Origin: Serratia inhibens | GTDB lineage: Bacteria > Pseudomonadota > Gammaproteobacteria > Enterobacterales > Enterobacteriaceae | Direction: 5' to 3' | DNA length: 64,000 nt | Assembly (NCBI RefSeq): GCF_003591175.1 | Contig: NZ_QYYG01000001.1 | Location: forward strand, 620,001 to 684,000 | Part shown: one piece after another, positions 35,668-45,946 of the stretch | How positions within the stretch are numbered: position 1 is the first letter of the stretch | Layout of the letters: every line of letters starts with the position of its first letter | Program-made: the position numbers and the translations under genes | The notes under the pieces: model-generated | Seen by the model: only the letters and a program-made list of their open reading frames with translations | Databases searched by the model: none | What the model was told of the DNA's origin: nothing

Positions 35668-36585
35668 TTAGCCGGTAACAGCCGCGTAAGGCGATTGGCG
35701 CTCGCTTTTCGCCGGGTAGTTAATCTCCAGGCTGCGGCGGCGGAAATCGCTTGGGCTGACCCCCACCCGTTTGCGGAATACGCGAGAAAAATAGAGTTGA
35801 TCGTCGTAACCCACCACCCGGCCGATAGTGGCGATCGACTCCTGCGTAGTCTGCAACAGCAGCTTGGCGCGGATCACCCGCTGATCCTCGCGCCAGCGCA
35901 GGATATTGATGCCCACCTGCTCACGGAACAGGTGGGCCAGCCGCGACGGCGACAGGCAGACATGGCGCGCCACCTCGTCAATGCGCAACTCGCCCGCCAG
36001 GTTGCCGGTGATGAACTGGCAGGCTTCGATGACGCGCGGATCCATGATTTTCTGCGGGCTGAGCGGATCTTCTTCCATCGCGCGCAGCAACAGGCGTTCC
36101 AGCAGGTTCATGCCCAGCTCTTCCGCAAAACGGCGGCCGGAACGCTGGGTCTGTTCGATATTGGCGAACAACCGATCGAATTCCAGCAACAGGTTATTGT
36201 TTGGCAGCGTCAGGCGCCCCACCTCGTGGGTTTTGCTGTGCCATTCCAACCAATCGGCCCAGTAGGCGCGCGGGCGGAAATAGACCCAGCGGTGATACCA
36301 GCAGTCGCTGTCCGGTGAACGGCCATAGTAATGGGATGCCTTGGGAGGAAACAGCAGCAGGTCGCCGGGATTGCAGTATAAGGTGTCCTCGCCGTCAAAC
36401 ACCTTGCCCTGGCCCTTGATGGTCAGGTTGAGAATATAGCCCTTCATGCCGCCGGGGCGGTCGATAAAGAAATCCAGCGGGCCGTCCGCCATGATCGGCG
36501 TCAGCCCGGCCACCAGATAGGCATTGAAGGTGTAACCCGGTAACAGCGGGTTCGGTTGCGGTTCCTGTGCCATGCGATGATACAT
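35668..36585 (-). CDS. araC: L-arabinose operon regulator AraC
   Basis: 305 aa. N-terminal arabinose-binding cupin ([38 protein letters not shown]) and C-terminal double-HTH ([30 protein letters not shown]), close to E. coli AraC. It activates ara genes with arabinose and represses them without. The start at 36585 is supported by GGAGGACCG; an ATG four codons in (36573) aligns with E. coli but has no spaced site. It is separated from araH by an ERIC element. Confidence 0.93.
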   Translation of the reverse strand: MYHRMAQEPQPNPLLPGYTFNAYLVAGLTPIMADGPLDFFIDRPGGMKGYILNLTIKGQGKVFDGEDTLYCNPGDLLLFPPKASHYYGRSPDSDCWYHRWVYFRPRAYWADWLEWHSKTHEVGRLTLPNNNLLLEFDRLFANIEQTQRSGRRFAEELGMNLLERLLLRAMEEDPLSPQKIMDPRVIEACQFITGNLAGELRIDEVARHVCLSPSRLAHLFREQVGINILRWREDQRVIRAKLLLQTTQESIATIGRVVGYDDQLYFSRVFRKRVGVSPSDFRRRSLEINYPAKSERQSPYAAVTG

Positions 36586-36637
36586 CGGTCCTCCCGGAAC
36601 GGTTTCAGCAACGAACTTATAGCTTAGATAACAATCC

Positions 36638-36816
36638 TATACCCTATGGCTTTCAAGTTGGCCGCTCTAGCGCATCCATGCGCTCGCGGCATTCGTACAT
36701 CCCTGTACAGCACTGCTAGGCGCCCAGCTCACTCATCCCCAGGCGCTTACTTAAGTAAGTAACTGGGGTGAGTTAGTGCAGGCAACAACGCTGCAGCTTG
36801 AAAGACGACGGGTATA
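36638..36816. repeat. ERIC element with an internal insertion
   Basis: Ends TATACCC ... GGGTATA with the central ERIC signature (CCCCAGGCGCTTACTTAAGT then AACTGGGGTGAG) and arms AAGTTG/CAGCTT. About 50-60 bp are inserted in the left half (around 36664-36722), giving 179 bp against the usual ~127. It lies between araC and araH. Confidence 0.9.
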
Positions 36817-36886
36817 ACCAAGTGTATCGGCCCGGCAGATTACTGCCTGAGCCGATGGCAGAACTGTGAGCAGGGTTAGCGATTTT

Positions 36887-37870
36887 CTACGCCGTGCGTT
36901 TGGCCTGCTGTTTGTAGCGGTCGAAAATTACCGCCGCCAACAGGATCACGCCGCGCACCACATATTGCGAGAACGGCGAAATATTCAGCAAATTCATTGC
37001 GTTCTCTACCGTCCCGAGGATCAGGATGCCGGCGATAACGTAGGAAATCTTGCCGATACCGCCCTTCAGCGACACCCCGCCCAGTACGCAGGCCGAGATC
37101 ACGATCAGCTCATAGCCGATCGAGGTCATCGGCTGGCCGCTGGTCATGCGCGAAGCCAGAATGATGCCGGCGGCGGCCGAAACCAGCCCGGACAGCACAA
37201 AGATGATGATTTTAGTGCGCACCACCGGCACCCCGGCCAGGCGCGCCGCCTCTTCGTTGCCGCCGATCGCCAGCGTATTGCGGCCAAAGGTGGTTTTGTT
37301 GAGCAGGAAACCGAACAGGATCAGGCAGGCGACGGTGATCCAGATCGGTGCAGGCAGCCCCAGCCAGTTGGCGTAGCCCAGGGTGAAGAAGCGTTCGTCT
37401 TCAATGCCCACCGCTTTGCCGTCGGAAATGATGTAGGCCAGGCCGCGCAAGATCTGCATGGTGGCCAACGTGGTGATCAGGGCGTTGATTTTCAGCCGTG
37501 CGATGACGAAGCCGTTAATCAACCCCGACGCCACGCCCAACAGCAGGCCGGCGCCTACGCCGATCCACAGGCTTTCGGTCAGGTTGATCACCACCGCAGT
37601 GGTGACCCCGGCGCAAGCGATGACCGAGGCGACGGACAGATCGAAGTCGCCGGAGGCCAGGCAAAACAGCATGCCGCAGGCCACCATGCCGGACATGGAT
37701 ATCGCCAACCCCAGCCCTTTCATGTTGATGAAAGAGCCGAAGTTAGGCACAAACACTACGCAGGCGATAAACAGCACCGCGAACACCACCAGCATGCCGT
37801 AGCTGTCCCAGATACGCGTCAGCCCCCGGCCGCTGCGGTTTTTCACAGAATGGGTCGTTATGGTCGACAT
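36887..37870 (-). CDS. araH: L-arabinose ABC transporter permease AraH
   Basis: 327 aa, about ten membrane segments, near-identical to E. coli AraH across GLAISMSGMVACGMLFCLAS and FGRNTLAIGGNEEAARLAGV. Inner-membrane permease of the high-affinity arabinose importer with AraG (ATPase) and AraF (binding protein). The ATG at 37870 has GAAGGAGAAAGAG upstream. Third gene of the araFGH operon. Confidence 0.96.
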   Translation of the reverse strand: MSTITTHSVKNRSGRGLTRIWDSYGMLVVFAVLFIACVVFVPNFGSFINMKGLGLAISMSGMVACGMLFCLASGDFDLSVASVIACAGVTTAVVINLTESLWIGVGAGLLLGVASGLINGFVIARLKINALITTLATMQILRGLAYIISDGKAVGIEDERFFTLGYANWLGLPAPIWITVACLILFGFLLNKTTFGRNTLAIGGNEEAARLAGVPVVRTKIIIFVLSGLVSAAAGIILASRMTSGQPMTSIGYELIVISACVLGGVSLKGGIGKISYVIAGILILGTVENAMNLLNISPFSQYVVRGVILLAAVIFDRYKQQAKRTA

Positions 37871-37887
37871 CTCTTTCTCCTTCACAA

Positions 37888-39423
37888 TCAGGCCACCGCC
37901 GCAGCGGCATCAGGGGCAATATCGGGGGTGCGCAGCATCGCCAGGCTGAGGGCTTTTTCCTCGTTGGCATCGTCGTGCTGTAACTCGCCGGAAATGGCGC
38001 CTTCGCGCATCACGATGATGCGGTCCGCCAGCCCCAGCACTTCGGGCAAATCGCTGGAAGCGAACAGCACCGCGATGCCCTGCTGCGCCAGTTGGTAAAT
38101 CACATGGTAAATTTCATGCTTGGCGCCGACGTCGATACCGCGCGTCGGTTCATCCAGCAGGATCACTTTCATTTCTTCCGACAGCCAGCGGCCCAGAATC
38201 GCCTTCTGCTGGTTACCGCCGGATAAATTCATAATCAGCTGACCGGCACTTGGGGTTTTGATATTCAGCGCACGGATGTGATGGTCGGCATTGCTGACCT
38301 CCCAGCCGTTATTGATCAGGCAGCCTGCGCGGATGCTTTTACGCCGTGCGCTGATGTTGATGTTGTCTCGCACCGAATGCACAGGAATGATGCCGTCCGC
38401 CTTGCGGTCCTCCGGGCACAGCATGATGCCGGCGCGGATAGCGTCTATCGGCGAACGGATATCCAGCCGCTGGCCATCCAGCGTCAGTTGCCCGCTACTG
38501 ACCCGCGTGGCGCCGAAAATGCCCTTCATCAGTTCGCTGCGCCCGGCACCCACCAGGCCGAACAGCCCGACAATTTCCCCGGCACGCACGCTCAGATCGA
38601 TAGGGGTTTTGACGCCAGGCGCCTGCAACCCCTGTAGCGTCAACCTCACCGGCCCCAGTTCACGCGGCTGATAACCGTAGACGTCGGCGATATCGCGGCC
38701 CACCATCGCCTGCACCAGTTGCGCGTTGTTGACCTGGCTCATGTCGTCAAAAGTGCGCACATAGCGGCCGTCTTTGAATACCGTAATGGCATCGCTGAGG
38801 GCAAAGATCTCCTCCATACGGTGCGAAACGTAGAGGATCACCCGCCCTTCGGCGCGCAGTTCGCGGATCACCCGGAACAATTGCTCAATCTCTCTGGCGG
38901 ACAGCGAACTGGTGGGTTCGTCAAATGCGATCACCTTGGCGTTGCGCGCCAACGCCTTGGCGATTTCCACCATCTGCCACTGGCCGATCGACAGGTATTT
39001 CAGCGGCGTATCCGGGTCGATATCCAACCCGAGATGCTCCAGCTGCAAGCGGGATTCGTAACGCAACAGCTTGCGATCCACCAGCCCGAGTTTGGTCGGC
39101 AACTGGCCGAGATAAATGTTCTCCGCCACCGTCATTTCCGGCACCAGATGCAGCTCCTGGTAGATAATCGCCACCCCGGCGTTCAAGGCATCTGTGGTGT
39201 TGGTGAACTGTACCGGCTGGCCTTTCAACTGAATTTCGCCCTGGGTCGGCGCGTAGTTGCCGCTGAGGATTTTCAGCAGCGTGGATTTCCCGGCGCCGTT
39301 TTCCCCCATCAACGCGTGGATCTGCCCGGCCTGGCAGCTGAAACTGATATCATCCAGCGCCTTCACGCCCGGGAAGGTTTTACCGATGCCTTTAAACGTC
39401 AGATACGGCAATGCGGCGGTCAT
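37888..39423 (-). CDS. araG: L-arabinose ABC transporter ATP-binding protein AraG
   Basis: 511 aa with two nucleotide-binding domains. The first holds Walker [13 protein letters not shown] and LSIGQ; the second has the degenerate Walker A-like [12 protein letters not shown], signature LSGGNQQK and Walker [19 protein letters not shown]. Drives arabinose import. ATG preceded by GGAGGATCGCATT. araF precedes it by 61 bp, araH follows after 17 bp. Confidence 0.96.
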   Translation of the reverse strand: MTAALPYLTFKGIGKTFPGVKALDDISFSCQAGQIHALMGENGAGKSTLLKILSGNYAPTQGEIQLKGQPVQFTNTTDALNAGVAIIYQELHLVPEMTVAENIYLGQLPTKLGLVDRKLLRYESRLQLEHLGLDIDPDTPLKYLSIGQWQMVEIAKALARNAKVIAFDEPTSSLSAREIEQLFRVIRELRAEGRVILYVSHRMEEIFALSDAITVFKDGRYVRTFDDMSQVNNAQLVQAMVGRDIADVYGYQPRELGPVRLTLQGLQAPGVKTPIDLSVRAGEIVGLFGLVGAGRSELMKGIFGATRVSSGQLTLDGQRLDIRSPIDAIRAGIMLCPEDRKADGIIPVHSVRDNINISARRKSIRAGCLINNGWEVSNADHHIRALNIKTPSAGQLIMNLSGGNQQKAILGRWLSEEMKVILLDEPTRGIDVGAKHEIYHVIYQLAQQGIAVLFASSDLPEVLGLADRIIVMREGAISGELQHDDANEEKALSLAMLRTPDIAPDAAAAVA

Positions 39424-39484
39424 AATGCGATCCTCCTGCGGTCAAAAATGCCGCCCGGCGTTAACGCTGCGGGCGGCTCGGTGA

Positions 39485-40468
39485 TTACATCAGGCCTTTT
39501 TTCTGCAGTTCGGTTTTAAAGTTGTCGCGGGTGATCAGCACCACGTCGGTCACTTCGGTAAATTTCTGCGGCTCCACGCCCTTCTCTACCCAGTCATGCA
39601 GCATCTGAATGCTTTTGTAGCCGTGAATGTCCGGGCTTGGCAGCAGCGAGCCGTAGAAACCGGTAGCCTGCGCCTTGGACAGTTCGCTGACCGCGTCCAC
39701 ACCGTTGATGCCGATGCCGATCACGTTCGGCGCCTTGAAACCCTGGCCTTCGGTTGCGCGCACGCCGCCCAGCACGGTGTTGTCGTTCATGCCGACAATC
39801 AGCCAGTTTTTCACTTCAGGATGTTGCACCAGCATCGAGTTGGCGGCATCGAACGCACCCGGGATATCGTTGGACTTGGTCGGCACCGAGTAGATTTGTT
39901 TTTCCGGGAAGCCGGCCGCTTTCAACGCGGCAATCGAACCGCCGGTGCGGCGACGGGCGGTATCCAGCTCATCGGCGGTGATCGCCATCACGGCGGTGTC
40001 CGCCGGTTTCCAGCCGCGTTTGTTCATCTCTTTCCACAGTTCCTGGCCCTGGCGCTCACCGATTTTGGTAGCCGCCATCATCACCAGCGGCACGCTGTCC
40101 ATAGGTTTGCCTTTGGCGGTGACGAACTGATCGTCCACGGCGATCACTTTCAGGTTGTAACTGCGCGCCTTGGCGACGATCGCCGAGCCAAGTTTCGGAT
40201 CCGGCGTGCAGATGACAAAACCCTTGGCTCCGCTGGCCGCCAGACTGTCGATGGCGTTAAGGGTTTTTTCCCCGTCCGGCACGGCAATTTTGATCACTTC
40301 AAAACCGAGATCCTTACCGGCCTTGTCGGCAAATTTCCATTCGGTCTGGAACCAGGGTTCCTCTGGCTGCTTGACCAAAAAGCCCAGCTTCATGGTCTCG
40401 GCGACAGCCGAATGTGACATAACGGCCGCCAGACCCAGTACCGCCAGCGCCTTAGTGAATTTATGCAT
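39485..40468 (-). CDS. araF: L-arabinose-binding periplasmic protein AraF
   Basis: 327 aa. Signal peptide MHKFTKALAVLGLAAVMSHS with cleavage after AVA, then a periplasmic sugar-binding fold (MKLGFLVKQPEEPWFQTEWK). Delivers arabinose to AraGH. An upstream frame adds 38 residues and would bury the signal peptide. First gene of the leftward operon; divergent from araB. Confidence 0.96.
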   Translation of the reverse strand: MHKFTKALAVLGLAAVMSHSAVAETMKLGFLVKQPEEPWFQTEWKFADKAGKDLGFEVIKIAVPDGEKTLNAIDSLAASGAKGFVICTPDPKLGSAIVAKARSYNLKVIAVDDQFVTAKGKPMDSVPLVMMAATKIGERQGQELWKEMNKRGWKPADTAVMAITADELDTARRRTGGSIAALKAAGFPEKQIYSVPTKSNDIPGAFDAANSMLVQHPEVKNWLIVGMNDNTVLGGVRATEGQGFKAPNVIGIGINGVDAVSELSKAQATGFYGSLLPSPDIHGYKSIQMLHDWVEKGVEPQKFTEVTDVVLITRDNFKTELQKKGLM

Positions 40469-40830
40469 GATGCTCTCCGCAGTGTTGTTCTCTTCGGCGA
40501 ATAAATTCGCTCGCCGTGAAAACGTTATCATTAGGGTGCCTGTTGTCGGTGCGCCGCTTGTTTGCGCGGCATCTCCCAACACCAGCTGTAAGACGGATTA
40601 AGTTTTAGCGGGTATTTGTTGCCAAAATGTAGAGCGCTATCACATCCGTGGAATACAGCAGATATGTGCATATATTTAGCGAATTCCGCCAAGCGTTAAC
40701 TTATGACAACCGTCACAAAATCACTGTGCGAAGCAGAAAAGTGCATACTTCCAGCTAATGGCTCCTCACCTGCCCACCGCTCAGGCTCCTATGGTTGTCA
40801 CAGCGTATTAACACATCAGGAGTCAACATC
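40469..40830. promoter_or_regulatory. araF-araB divergent control region
   Basis: 362 bp serving both operons. It holds a CRP-like site (40702-40717) and AT-rich promoter tracts. AraC half-site-like TAGC-N-TCC sequences occur near 40677-40690 and 40755-40795 but I cannot place araI/araO with confidence. No other gene is present. Confidence 0.6.
40702..40717. promoter_or_regulatory. CRP-like site in the araF-araB region
   Basis: TATGACAACCGTCACA, i.e. TGTGA-N6-TCATA on the minus strand; one mismatch from the core consensus. It sits 114 bp upstream of araB. Confidence 0.5.
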
Positions 40831-42516
40831 ATGACGGCAGGCGCTATTGCCCTGGGATTGGACTTCGGCAGCGATTCGGTGCGGGTATTGGCGGTTGACT
40901 GCCATAACGGCCAGGAGCTGGATACCGAAGTGGTTTACTACCCTCGCTGGCAGCGCGGCGAATTCTGCAACGCTGCAGAGAACCGATTTCGCCACCACCC
41001 ACTCGACTATATAGAAGCCATGGAACAGGCGATCGTCAGCCTGGTGCAGCGTATGTCCCCGCAGCAACGGCTGCAGGTGATCGGCATCGGGGTCGATTCT
41101 ACCGGTTCCACGCCTGCGCCGATTGACGCGCAAGGCAAGGTGCTGGCGCTGCGGCCGGAGTTTGCCGACAACCCGAACGCCATGTTTGTGCTGTGGAAAG
41201 ATCACACCGCCATCGAGGAAGCCGACGCCATCAACCGGCTTTGCCGCAGCGGCGATTTCCCCGACTATTCGCGCTATATCGGCGGCGTCTATTCATCCGA
41301 ATGGTTCTGGGCCAAGATTTTGCACGTTTCGCGTCAGGACGCCGGGGTGCGCCAGGCCGCCGCCTCTTGGGTGGAACTGTGCGACTGGGTGCCTGCGCTG
41401 CTGTCGGGCACCACCGCCCCGCAACGTTTGAAACGCGGGCGCTGCAGCGTCGGGCATAAAACGCTGTGGCACCCCGACTGGGGCGGCCTGCCGCCGAAAG
41501 CGTTCTTCGCCGCGCTCGATCCGCTGCTGGTCGAAGACCTGCCCTGGCCTTTGTTTGAAGACTCTCACACCGCCGATTTGCCGGTCGGCACGCTCACCGC
41601 CGAGTGGGCGGCACGCCTCGGGCTGCCTGAGAGCGTGGTGTTGTCCGGCGGCGCATTCGACTGCCATATGGGCGCGGTGGGCGCCGGGGCCCAGCCCTAT
41701 ACCCTGGTGAAGGTGATTGGCACCTCCACCTGCGACATCCTGATCGCCGATCGCCAGCGGGTCGACGGGCGCGCCATCGAAGGCATCTGCGGCCAGGTCG
41801 ACGGCAGCGTGGTGCCGGAACTGATAGGCCTGGAGGCCGGACAATCGGCCTTTGGCGATATGTATGCCTGGTTCAGCCGTTTGCTGAGTTGGCCGTTGCA
41901 TGAGGCGGCGAAAAACCACCCCGAACTGCAACCGCAGTTGAAACAGATTGAAGCCGGTCTGCTGGCCGCGCTGACCGAATCCTGGGCCGACAATCCGTCG
42001 CTGGATCACCTGCCGGTGGTGCTGGACTGGTTTAACGGCCGCCGTACTCCCTACGCCAACCAGCGTCTGAAAGGCGTGATTACCGATCTGAACCTCGGCA
42101 CCGATGCGCCGACGCTGTTTGGCGGATTTATTGCCGCCACCGCCTTTGGCGCCCGCGCCATCATGGAGTGCTTCGAACAGCAGGATATCCCGGTCGACAA
42201 CGTACTGGCGATGGGCGGTATCGCGCGTAAATCACCGACGATCATGCAGGCCTGCGCCGATGTGATGAACCGCCCGCTGCAAATTGTCGCCTCCGATCAA
42301 TGCTGCGCGCTGGGTGCGGCGATCTTCGCCGCCGTGGCCGCCGGCCGTTTCAGCAGCGTACCCGAGGCGCAGCGCCAAATGGCCTGCGGCATCGAACGCA
42401 CGCTGCAGCCGGATCCGCAACGTGTCGCACGCTATCAACAGCTTTATCAACGTTATCAGCAATGGTGCCTGGCCGCCGAGCCGCGTTACGCCGCTGGCGC
42501 AGATTCGCCATGCTGA
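40831..42516 (+). CDS. araB: L-ribulokinase AraB
   Basis: 561 aa (566 in E. coli). FGGY kinase with the family start [33 protein letters not shown]-type substrate loop ([14 protein letters not shown]), [13 protein letters not shown] and [20 protein letters not shown]. Phosphorylates L-ribulose to L-ribulose-5-P. The ATG at 40831 is preceded by CAGGAG; a TTG-led extension of 12 residues is not homologous. First gene of araBA. Confidence 0.97.
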   Translation: MTAGAIALGLDFGSDSVRVLAVDCHNGQELDTEVVYYPRWQRGEFCNAAENRFRHHPLDYIEAMEQAIVSLVQRMSPQQRLQVIGIGVDSTGSTPAPIDAQGKVLALRPEFADNPNAMFVLWKDHTAIEEADAINRLCRSGDFPDYSRYIGGVYSSEWFWAKILHVSRQDAGVRQAAASWVELCDWVPALLSGTTAPQRLKRGRCSVGHKTLWHPDWGGLPPKAFFAALDPLLVEDLPWPLFEDSHTADLPVGTLTAEWAARLGLPESVVLSGGAFDCHMGAVGAGAQPYTLVKVIGTSTCDILIADRQRVDGRAIEGICGQVDGSVVPELIGLEAGQSAFGDMYAWFSRLLSWPLHEAAKNHPELQPQLKQIEAGLLAALTESWADNPSLDHLPVVLDWFNGRRTPYANQRLKGVITDLNLGTDAPTLFGGFIAATAFGARAIMECFEQQDIPVDNVLAMGGIARKSPTIMQACADVMNRPLQIVASDQCCALGAAIFAAVAAGRFSSVPEAQRQMACGIERTLQPDPQRVARYQQLYQRYQQWCLAAEPRYAAGADSPC

Positions 42517-42552
42517 ATTTCGATACCCGACACTAACCCCCAGGAGTCTCTG

Positions 42553-44058
42553 ATGGATGCATTTAAGCAGCATGAAGTCTGGTTCGCCATCGGCAGCCAG
42601 CACCTGTACGGCCCGCAAACCCTGCAACAGGTCAAGGCGCACGCCGAACAGGTGGTGGAAAGTCTCAACCGCGAGGCAGGATTGCCGGTAAAACTGGTGC
42701 TGAAACCGCTGGTCACCACACCGGATGAAATTACCGCCCTGTGCCGCGACGCCAACTATCGCCAGGAGTGCATCGGTATCCTGACCTGGCTGCACACCTT
42801 CTCGCCGGCCAAAATGTGGATCGCCGGGCTGTCTATCCTCAACAAACCGCTGCTGCAATTCCATACCCAGTTCAATGCCCAGGTGCCCTGGGACAGCATG
42901 GATATGGACTTTATGAACCTGAACCAGACCGCCCACGGCGGCCGCGAGTTCGGCTTTATCGGCGCCCGCATGCGCCAACAGCACAGCGTGGTTGCCGGCC
43001 ACTGGCAGGATCCTGAAGCGCACCGCCGCATTGCCCAGTGGATGCGCGCCGCCGCCGCCAAACAGGCGAGCCGGCAACTGAAAGTGGCGCGTTTTGGCGA
43101 CAACATGCGTGAAGTGGCGGTGACCGAGGGTGATAAGGTCGGCGCGCAGATCCAGTTCGGCTACTCGGTCAATGCCTATGGCATCGGCGATTTGGTCAGC
43201 GTGATCAATGAGGTCAGCCGCGGCGATGTGGACAGCCTGATTGAAGAGTACGAAGCCAGCTATGTGCTGAGCGACGCGGCGCAAATCAACGGTGAAAAGC
43301 GCGAGAACCTGATCGACGCGGCACGCATCGAGCTGGGGATGAAACGTTTTCTGGAACAGGGCAATTTCCAGGCCTTTACCACCAACTTTGAAGACCTGCA
43401 CGGCATGAAGCAGTTGCCGGGGCTGGCGGTGCAACGCCTGATGCAACAGGGTTACGGCTTTGGCGGCGAAGGAGACTGGAAGACCGCCGCGCTGCTGCGC
43501 ATCCTGAAAGTGATGGCCGATGGGCTGAACGGCGGCACCTCGTTTATGGAGGATTACACTTATCACTTCCAGCCGGGCAACGATCTGGTGGTCGGTTCGC
43601 ACATGCTGGAGGTCTGCCCGTCGATCGCCAAAGAAAGCAAACCGTTGCTGGACATTCAGCCGCTCGGCATCGGCGGCAAGGCGGATCCGGCGCGACTGAT
43701 TTTCTCCACCCCCGCCGGCCCGGCGGTTAACGCCAGCCTGATCGACATGGGTGACCGTTTCCGCCTGCTGGTCAATCAGGTGGATACCGTGGAACAGCCG
43801 CACCCGCTGCCCAAGTTGCCGGTAGCGCGCGCCATCTGGCGGGCTCAGCCGACGTTGGCCACCGCCGCAGAAGCCTGGATCCTGGCCGGCGGCGCGCACC
43901 ACACCGTGTTCTCCCAGGCGCTGGACGCAGACCAACTGCGGCTGTACGCCGAGATGCACAACATCGAGTTTTTGTTGATCGATAACGCCACCGCACTGCC
44001 GGCGTTCAAAAATGAGATCCGCTGGAACGAAGCTTACTATCAGTTAAACCGCCGTTAA
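42553..44058 (+). CDS. araA: L-arabinose isomerase AraA
   Basis: 501 aa. [28 protein letters not shown] and MLEVCPSIA mark AraA; the manganese ligands (two Glu and two His, in e.g. FGGEGDW and GGAHHTVFS) are present. Converts L-arabinose to L-ribulose. 36 bp after araB with CAGGAGTCTCTG before the ATG. In E. coli araD follows; here a hairpin and ydgK follow instead. Confidence 0.97.
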   Translation: MDAFKQHEVWFAIGSQHLYGPQTLQQVKAHAEQVVESLNREAGLPVKLVLKPLVTTPDEITALCRDANYRQECIGILTWLHTFSPAKMWIAGLSILNKPLLQFHTQFNAQVPWDSMDMDFMNLNQTAHGGREFGFIGARMRQQHSVVAGHWQDPEAHRRIAQWMRAAAAKQASRQLKVARFGDNMREVAVTEGDKVGAQIQFGYSVNAYGIGDLVSVINEVSRGDVDSLIEEYEASYVLSDAAQINGEKRENLIDAARIELGMKRFLEQGNFQAFTTNFEDLHGMKQLPGLAVQRLMQQGYGFGGEGDWKTAALLRILKVMADGLNGGTSFMEDYTYHFQPGNDLVVGSHMLEVCPSIAKESKPLLDIQPLGIGGKADPARLIFSTPAGPAVNASLIDMGDRFRLLVNQVDTVEQPHPLPKLPVARAIWRAQPTLATAAEAWILAGGAHHTVFSQALDADQLRLYAEMHNIEFLLIDNATALPAFKNEIRWNEAYYQLNRR

Positions 44059-44063
44059 TCTGT

Positions 44064-44091
44064 CGGCAGCCGGGGGCAAAACCGGCTGCCG
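44064..44091 (+). terminator. Hairpin after araA
   Basis: Perfect 10-bp stem CGGCAGCCGG / CCGGCTGCCG with an 8-nt loop, 5 bp past the araA stop. No T-run follows, so termination is likely but not proven. It shows that the transcript is closed right after araA, without araD. Confidence 0.6.
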
Positions 44092-44206
44092 GTAGCCAAA
44101 CGTGCTGCCCTCGCCCCCAGATCCCGACCATCCGCTTGATATTGATGACTAACCCCCTATTACCCGCTAAGCTATGCGGCTTCATGTCTTACCCAGGAAG
44201 CCGTTT

Positions 44207-44647
44207 ATGTCTCAAGCTGAATACACCCGTATTGGCGGTTGGTTGCTGGCCCCGATGGCCTATATGATTGTCACCCTGCTTAGCGCCAGCCTGATGATGC
44301 TCCTGTATGGCATGGCGATTTTCATGCCGGAATCGCGTGAATACCTGCTGACCAACGCCCAGGCATTTACCCTGCAATGGTATTTGTCCGTCCTGACCAC
44401 GCTGGCGATGTGGTGCTTTACCCTGTGGCTGCTGTGGCTGTTTTGCCAGCGCTCGCAGCGTTTCCCCAAACTGTTCCTGGTGTGGTTGTTGATCACCGTG
44501 CTGTTGGCGATAAAAGCCTTCGCCTTTGCGCCGGTACCGGACGAGTTGGCGGTGCGCAGTCTGGGTTGGCCACTGCTGATGGCGGCGCTGCTGGTACCCT
44601 ATATGAAGCGTTCCCAGCGGGTAAAAGGCACCTTTACCGAGCGCTGA
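44207..44647 (+). CDS. ydgK: DUF2569 inner-membrane protein YdgK
   Basis: 146 aa, four membrane segments. The start (YTRIGGWLLAPMAYMIV) and the segment LLITVLLAIKAFAFAPVPDE align with E. coli YdgK, which also lies just before rsxA. Function unknown. The ATG at 44207 follows AGGAAGCCGTTT; a longer frame from 44174 is unlikely. E. coli has cnu (ydgT) before ydgK; it is not seen here. Confidence 0.85.
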   Translation: MSQAEYTRIGGWLLAPMAYMIVTLLSASLMMLLYGMAIFMPESREYLLTNAQAFTLQWYLSVLTTLAMWCFTLWLLWLFCQRSQRFPKLFLVWLLITVLLAIKAFAFAPVPDELAVRSLGWPLLMAALLVPYMKRSQRVKGTFTER

Positions 44648-44744
44648 ATAGCGTTGTGGCACGTTTTATACGGATAATTGTGTAAATTTTCGCCAAAAAA
44701 GGGCGGAAAGAGCAATAACCCTGCTATACATATGTTGTCGTTAC

Positions 44745-44781
44745 GCCGCCAATTCCCGATAATAGGCGGCTTTTATTTTTT
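44745..44781 (+). terminator. Terminator-like hairpin in front of rsxA
   Basis: Stem GCCGCC / GGCGGC (44745-44750 with 44765-44770), 14-nt loop, then TTTTATTTTTTT to 44782. It lies only 11 bp before the rsxA start, inside what must be its leader if a promoter lies upstream, so it can be either the ydgK terminator or an attenuator. Confidence 0.7.
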
Positions 44782-44792
44782 TAGGCATCGCA

Positions 44793-45374
44793 ATGACCGA
44801 ATACCTGCTCCTGTTTGTCGGCACCGTCCTGGTGAATAACTTCGTTTTGGTGAAGTTTCTTGGCCTGTGCCCGTTCCTTGGCGTATCCAAGAAGCTGGAA
44901 AGCGCCATCGGCATGGGAATGGCCACCACCTTTGTCATGACGCTGGCCTCCGTCAGTTCCTGGGTGATCAACACCTTTATCCTGGTTCCTCTGGATCTGG
45001 TGTATTTGCGCACGCTGTCATTTATTCTGGTGATCGCCGTTGTGGTGCAATTTACCGAGATGGTGGTGCGCAAGACCAGCCCTGCGTTGTATCGCCTGCT
45101 GGGCATCTTCCTGCCGCTGATCACCACCAACTGCGCCGTGCTTGGCGTAGCCTTGCTTAACGTCAATCTCGGCTACAACTTCCTGCAATCGGCCGTGTAC
45201 GGCTTTAGCGCCGCGGCCGGTTTCTCGCTGGTGATGGTGTTGTTCGCCGCCATTCGTGAACGGCTGGCGGTCGCCGACGTCCCTGCGCCATTCCGCGGTT
45301 CTTCTATCGCGCTGATCACCGCCGGGCTGATGTCGCTGGCCTTTATGGGCTTTACCGGGCTGGTGAAATTCTAA
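44793..45374 (+). CDS. rsxA: Electron transport complex subunit RsxA
   Basis: 193 aa, six membrane segments, matching RnfA/RsxA ([40 protein letters not shown]). Integral subunit of the Rsx/Rnf ferredoxin-type complex that in E. coli keeps SoxR reduced. A TAGGCATCGCA stretch precedes the ATG. Ends overlapping rsxB by 1 bp (TAATG). Confidence 0.96.
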   Translation: MTEYLLLFVGTVLVNNFVLVKFLGLCPFLGVSKKLESAIGMGMATTFVMTLASVSSWVINTFILVPLDLVYLRTLSFILVIAVVVQFTEMVVRKTSPALYRLLGIFLPLITTNCAVLGVALLNVNLGYNFLQSAVYGFSAAAGFSLVMVLFAAIRERLAVADVPAPFRGSSIALITAGLMSLAFMGFTGLVKF

Positions 45375-45946
45375 TGACGGCGTTATGGATTGCTATTGCT
45401 GCGCTTAGCGCCCTCGGCCTGTTGTTCGGCCTGGTGCTGGGTTTTGCCGCCCGCCGCTTTGAAGTGGAAGAAGATCCGGTGGCCGAACAGGTCGACGAGA
45501 TCCTGCCGCAGAGCCAATGCGGCCAGTGCGGCTACCCCGGCTGTCGCCCTTATGCCGAAGCCGTCGCCAACGGCGAGATGATCAACAAATGCGCGCCGGG
45601 CGGCGAGCAGGTGATGCTGAAACTGGCAGAGCTGCTTAACGTCGAGCCGCAACCGTTGGGCAGCGAAGCCGCCGCCGAACCGGTGCGCCAGGTGGCCTAC
45701 ATTGATGAAGCCAACTGCATCGGTTGTACCAAGTGCATTCAGGCCTGCCCGGTGGATGCCATCGTCGGCGCCACTCGCGCCATGCACACCGTAATTACCG
45801 ATCTCTGTACCGGCTGTGACCTGTGCGTTGCGCCGTGCCCTACCGATTGTATTGAAATGAAGCCGGTCGCCACCACCACTGCCAACTGGAAGTGGGATAT
45901 GAAGACGATCCCGGTGCAAGTGATCCACGTGGAGCAACATGCTTAA
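45374..45946 (+). CDS. rsxB: Electron transport complex subunit RsxB (iron-sulfur)
   Basis: 190 aa. An N-terminal membrane anchor, then [15 protein letters not shown] for one cluster and two [4Fe-4S] sets: [12 protein letters not shown] and [12 protein letters not shown]. RnfB/RsxB accepts electrons from ferredoxin-like donors. Start and stop overlap rsxA (1 bp) and rsxC (8 bp): tight coupling. Confidence 0.96.
   Translation: MTALWIAIAALSALGLLFGLVLGFAARRFEVEEDPVAEQVDEILPQSQCGQCGYPGCRPYAEAVANGEMINKCAPGGEQVMLKLAELLNVEPQPLGSEAAAEPVRQVAYIDEANCIGCTKCIQACPVDAIVGATRAMHTVITDLCTGCDLCVAPCPTDCIEMKPVATTTANWKWDMKTIPVQVIHVEQHA

Noticed and set aside
44059-44206. araD or its remnant after araA
   Set aside because: All three forward frames are short and none shows epimerase motifs; only a hairpin is present.
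44728-44743. Ter-like string ATATGTTGTCGTTAC upstream of rsxA
   Set aside because: It matches the Ter core only through TGTTGT and then diverges in the AACTAAA half required for Tus contact.
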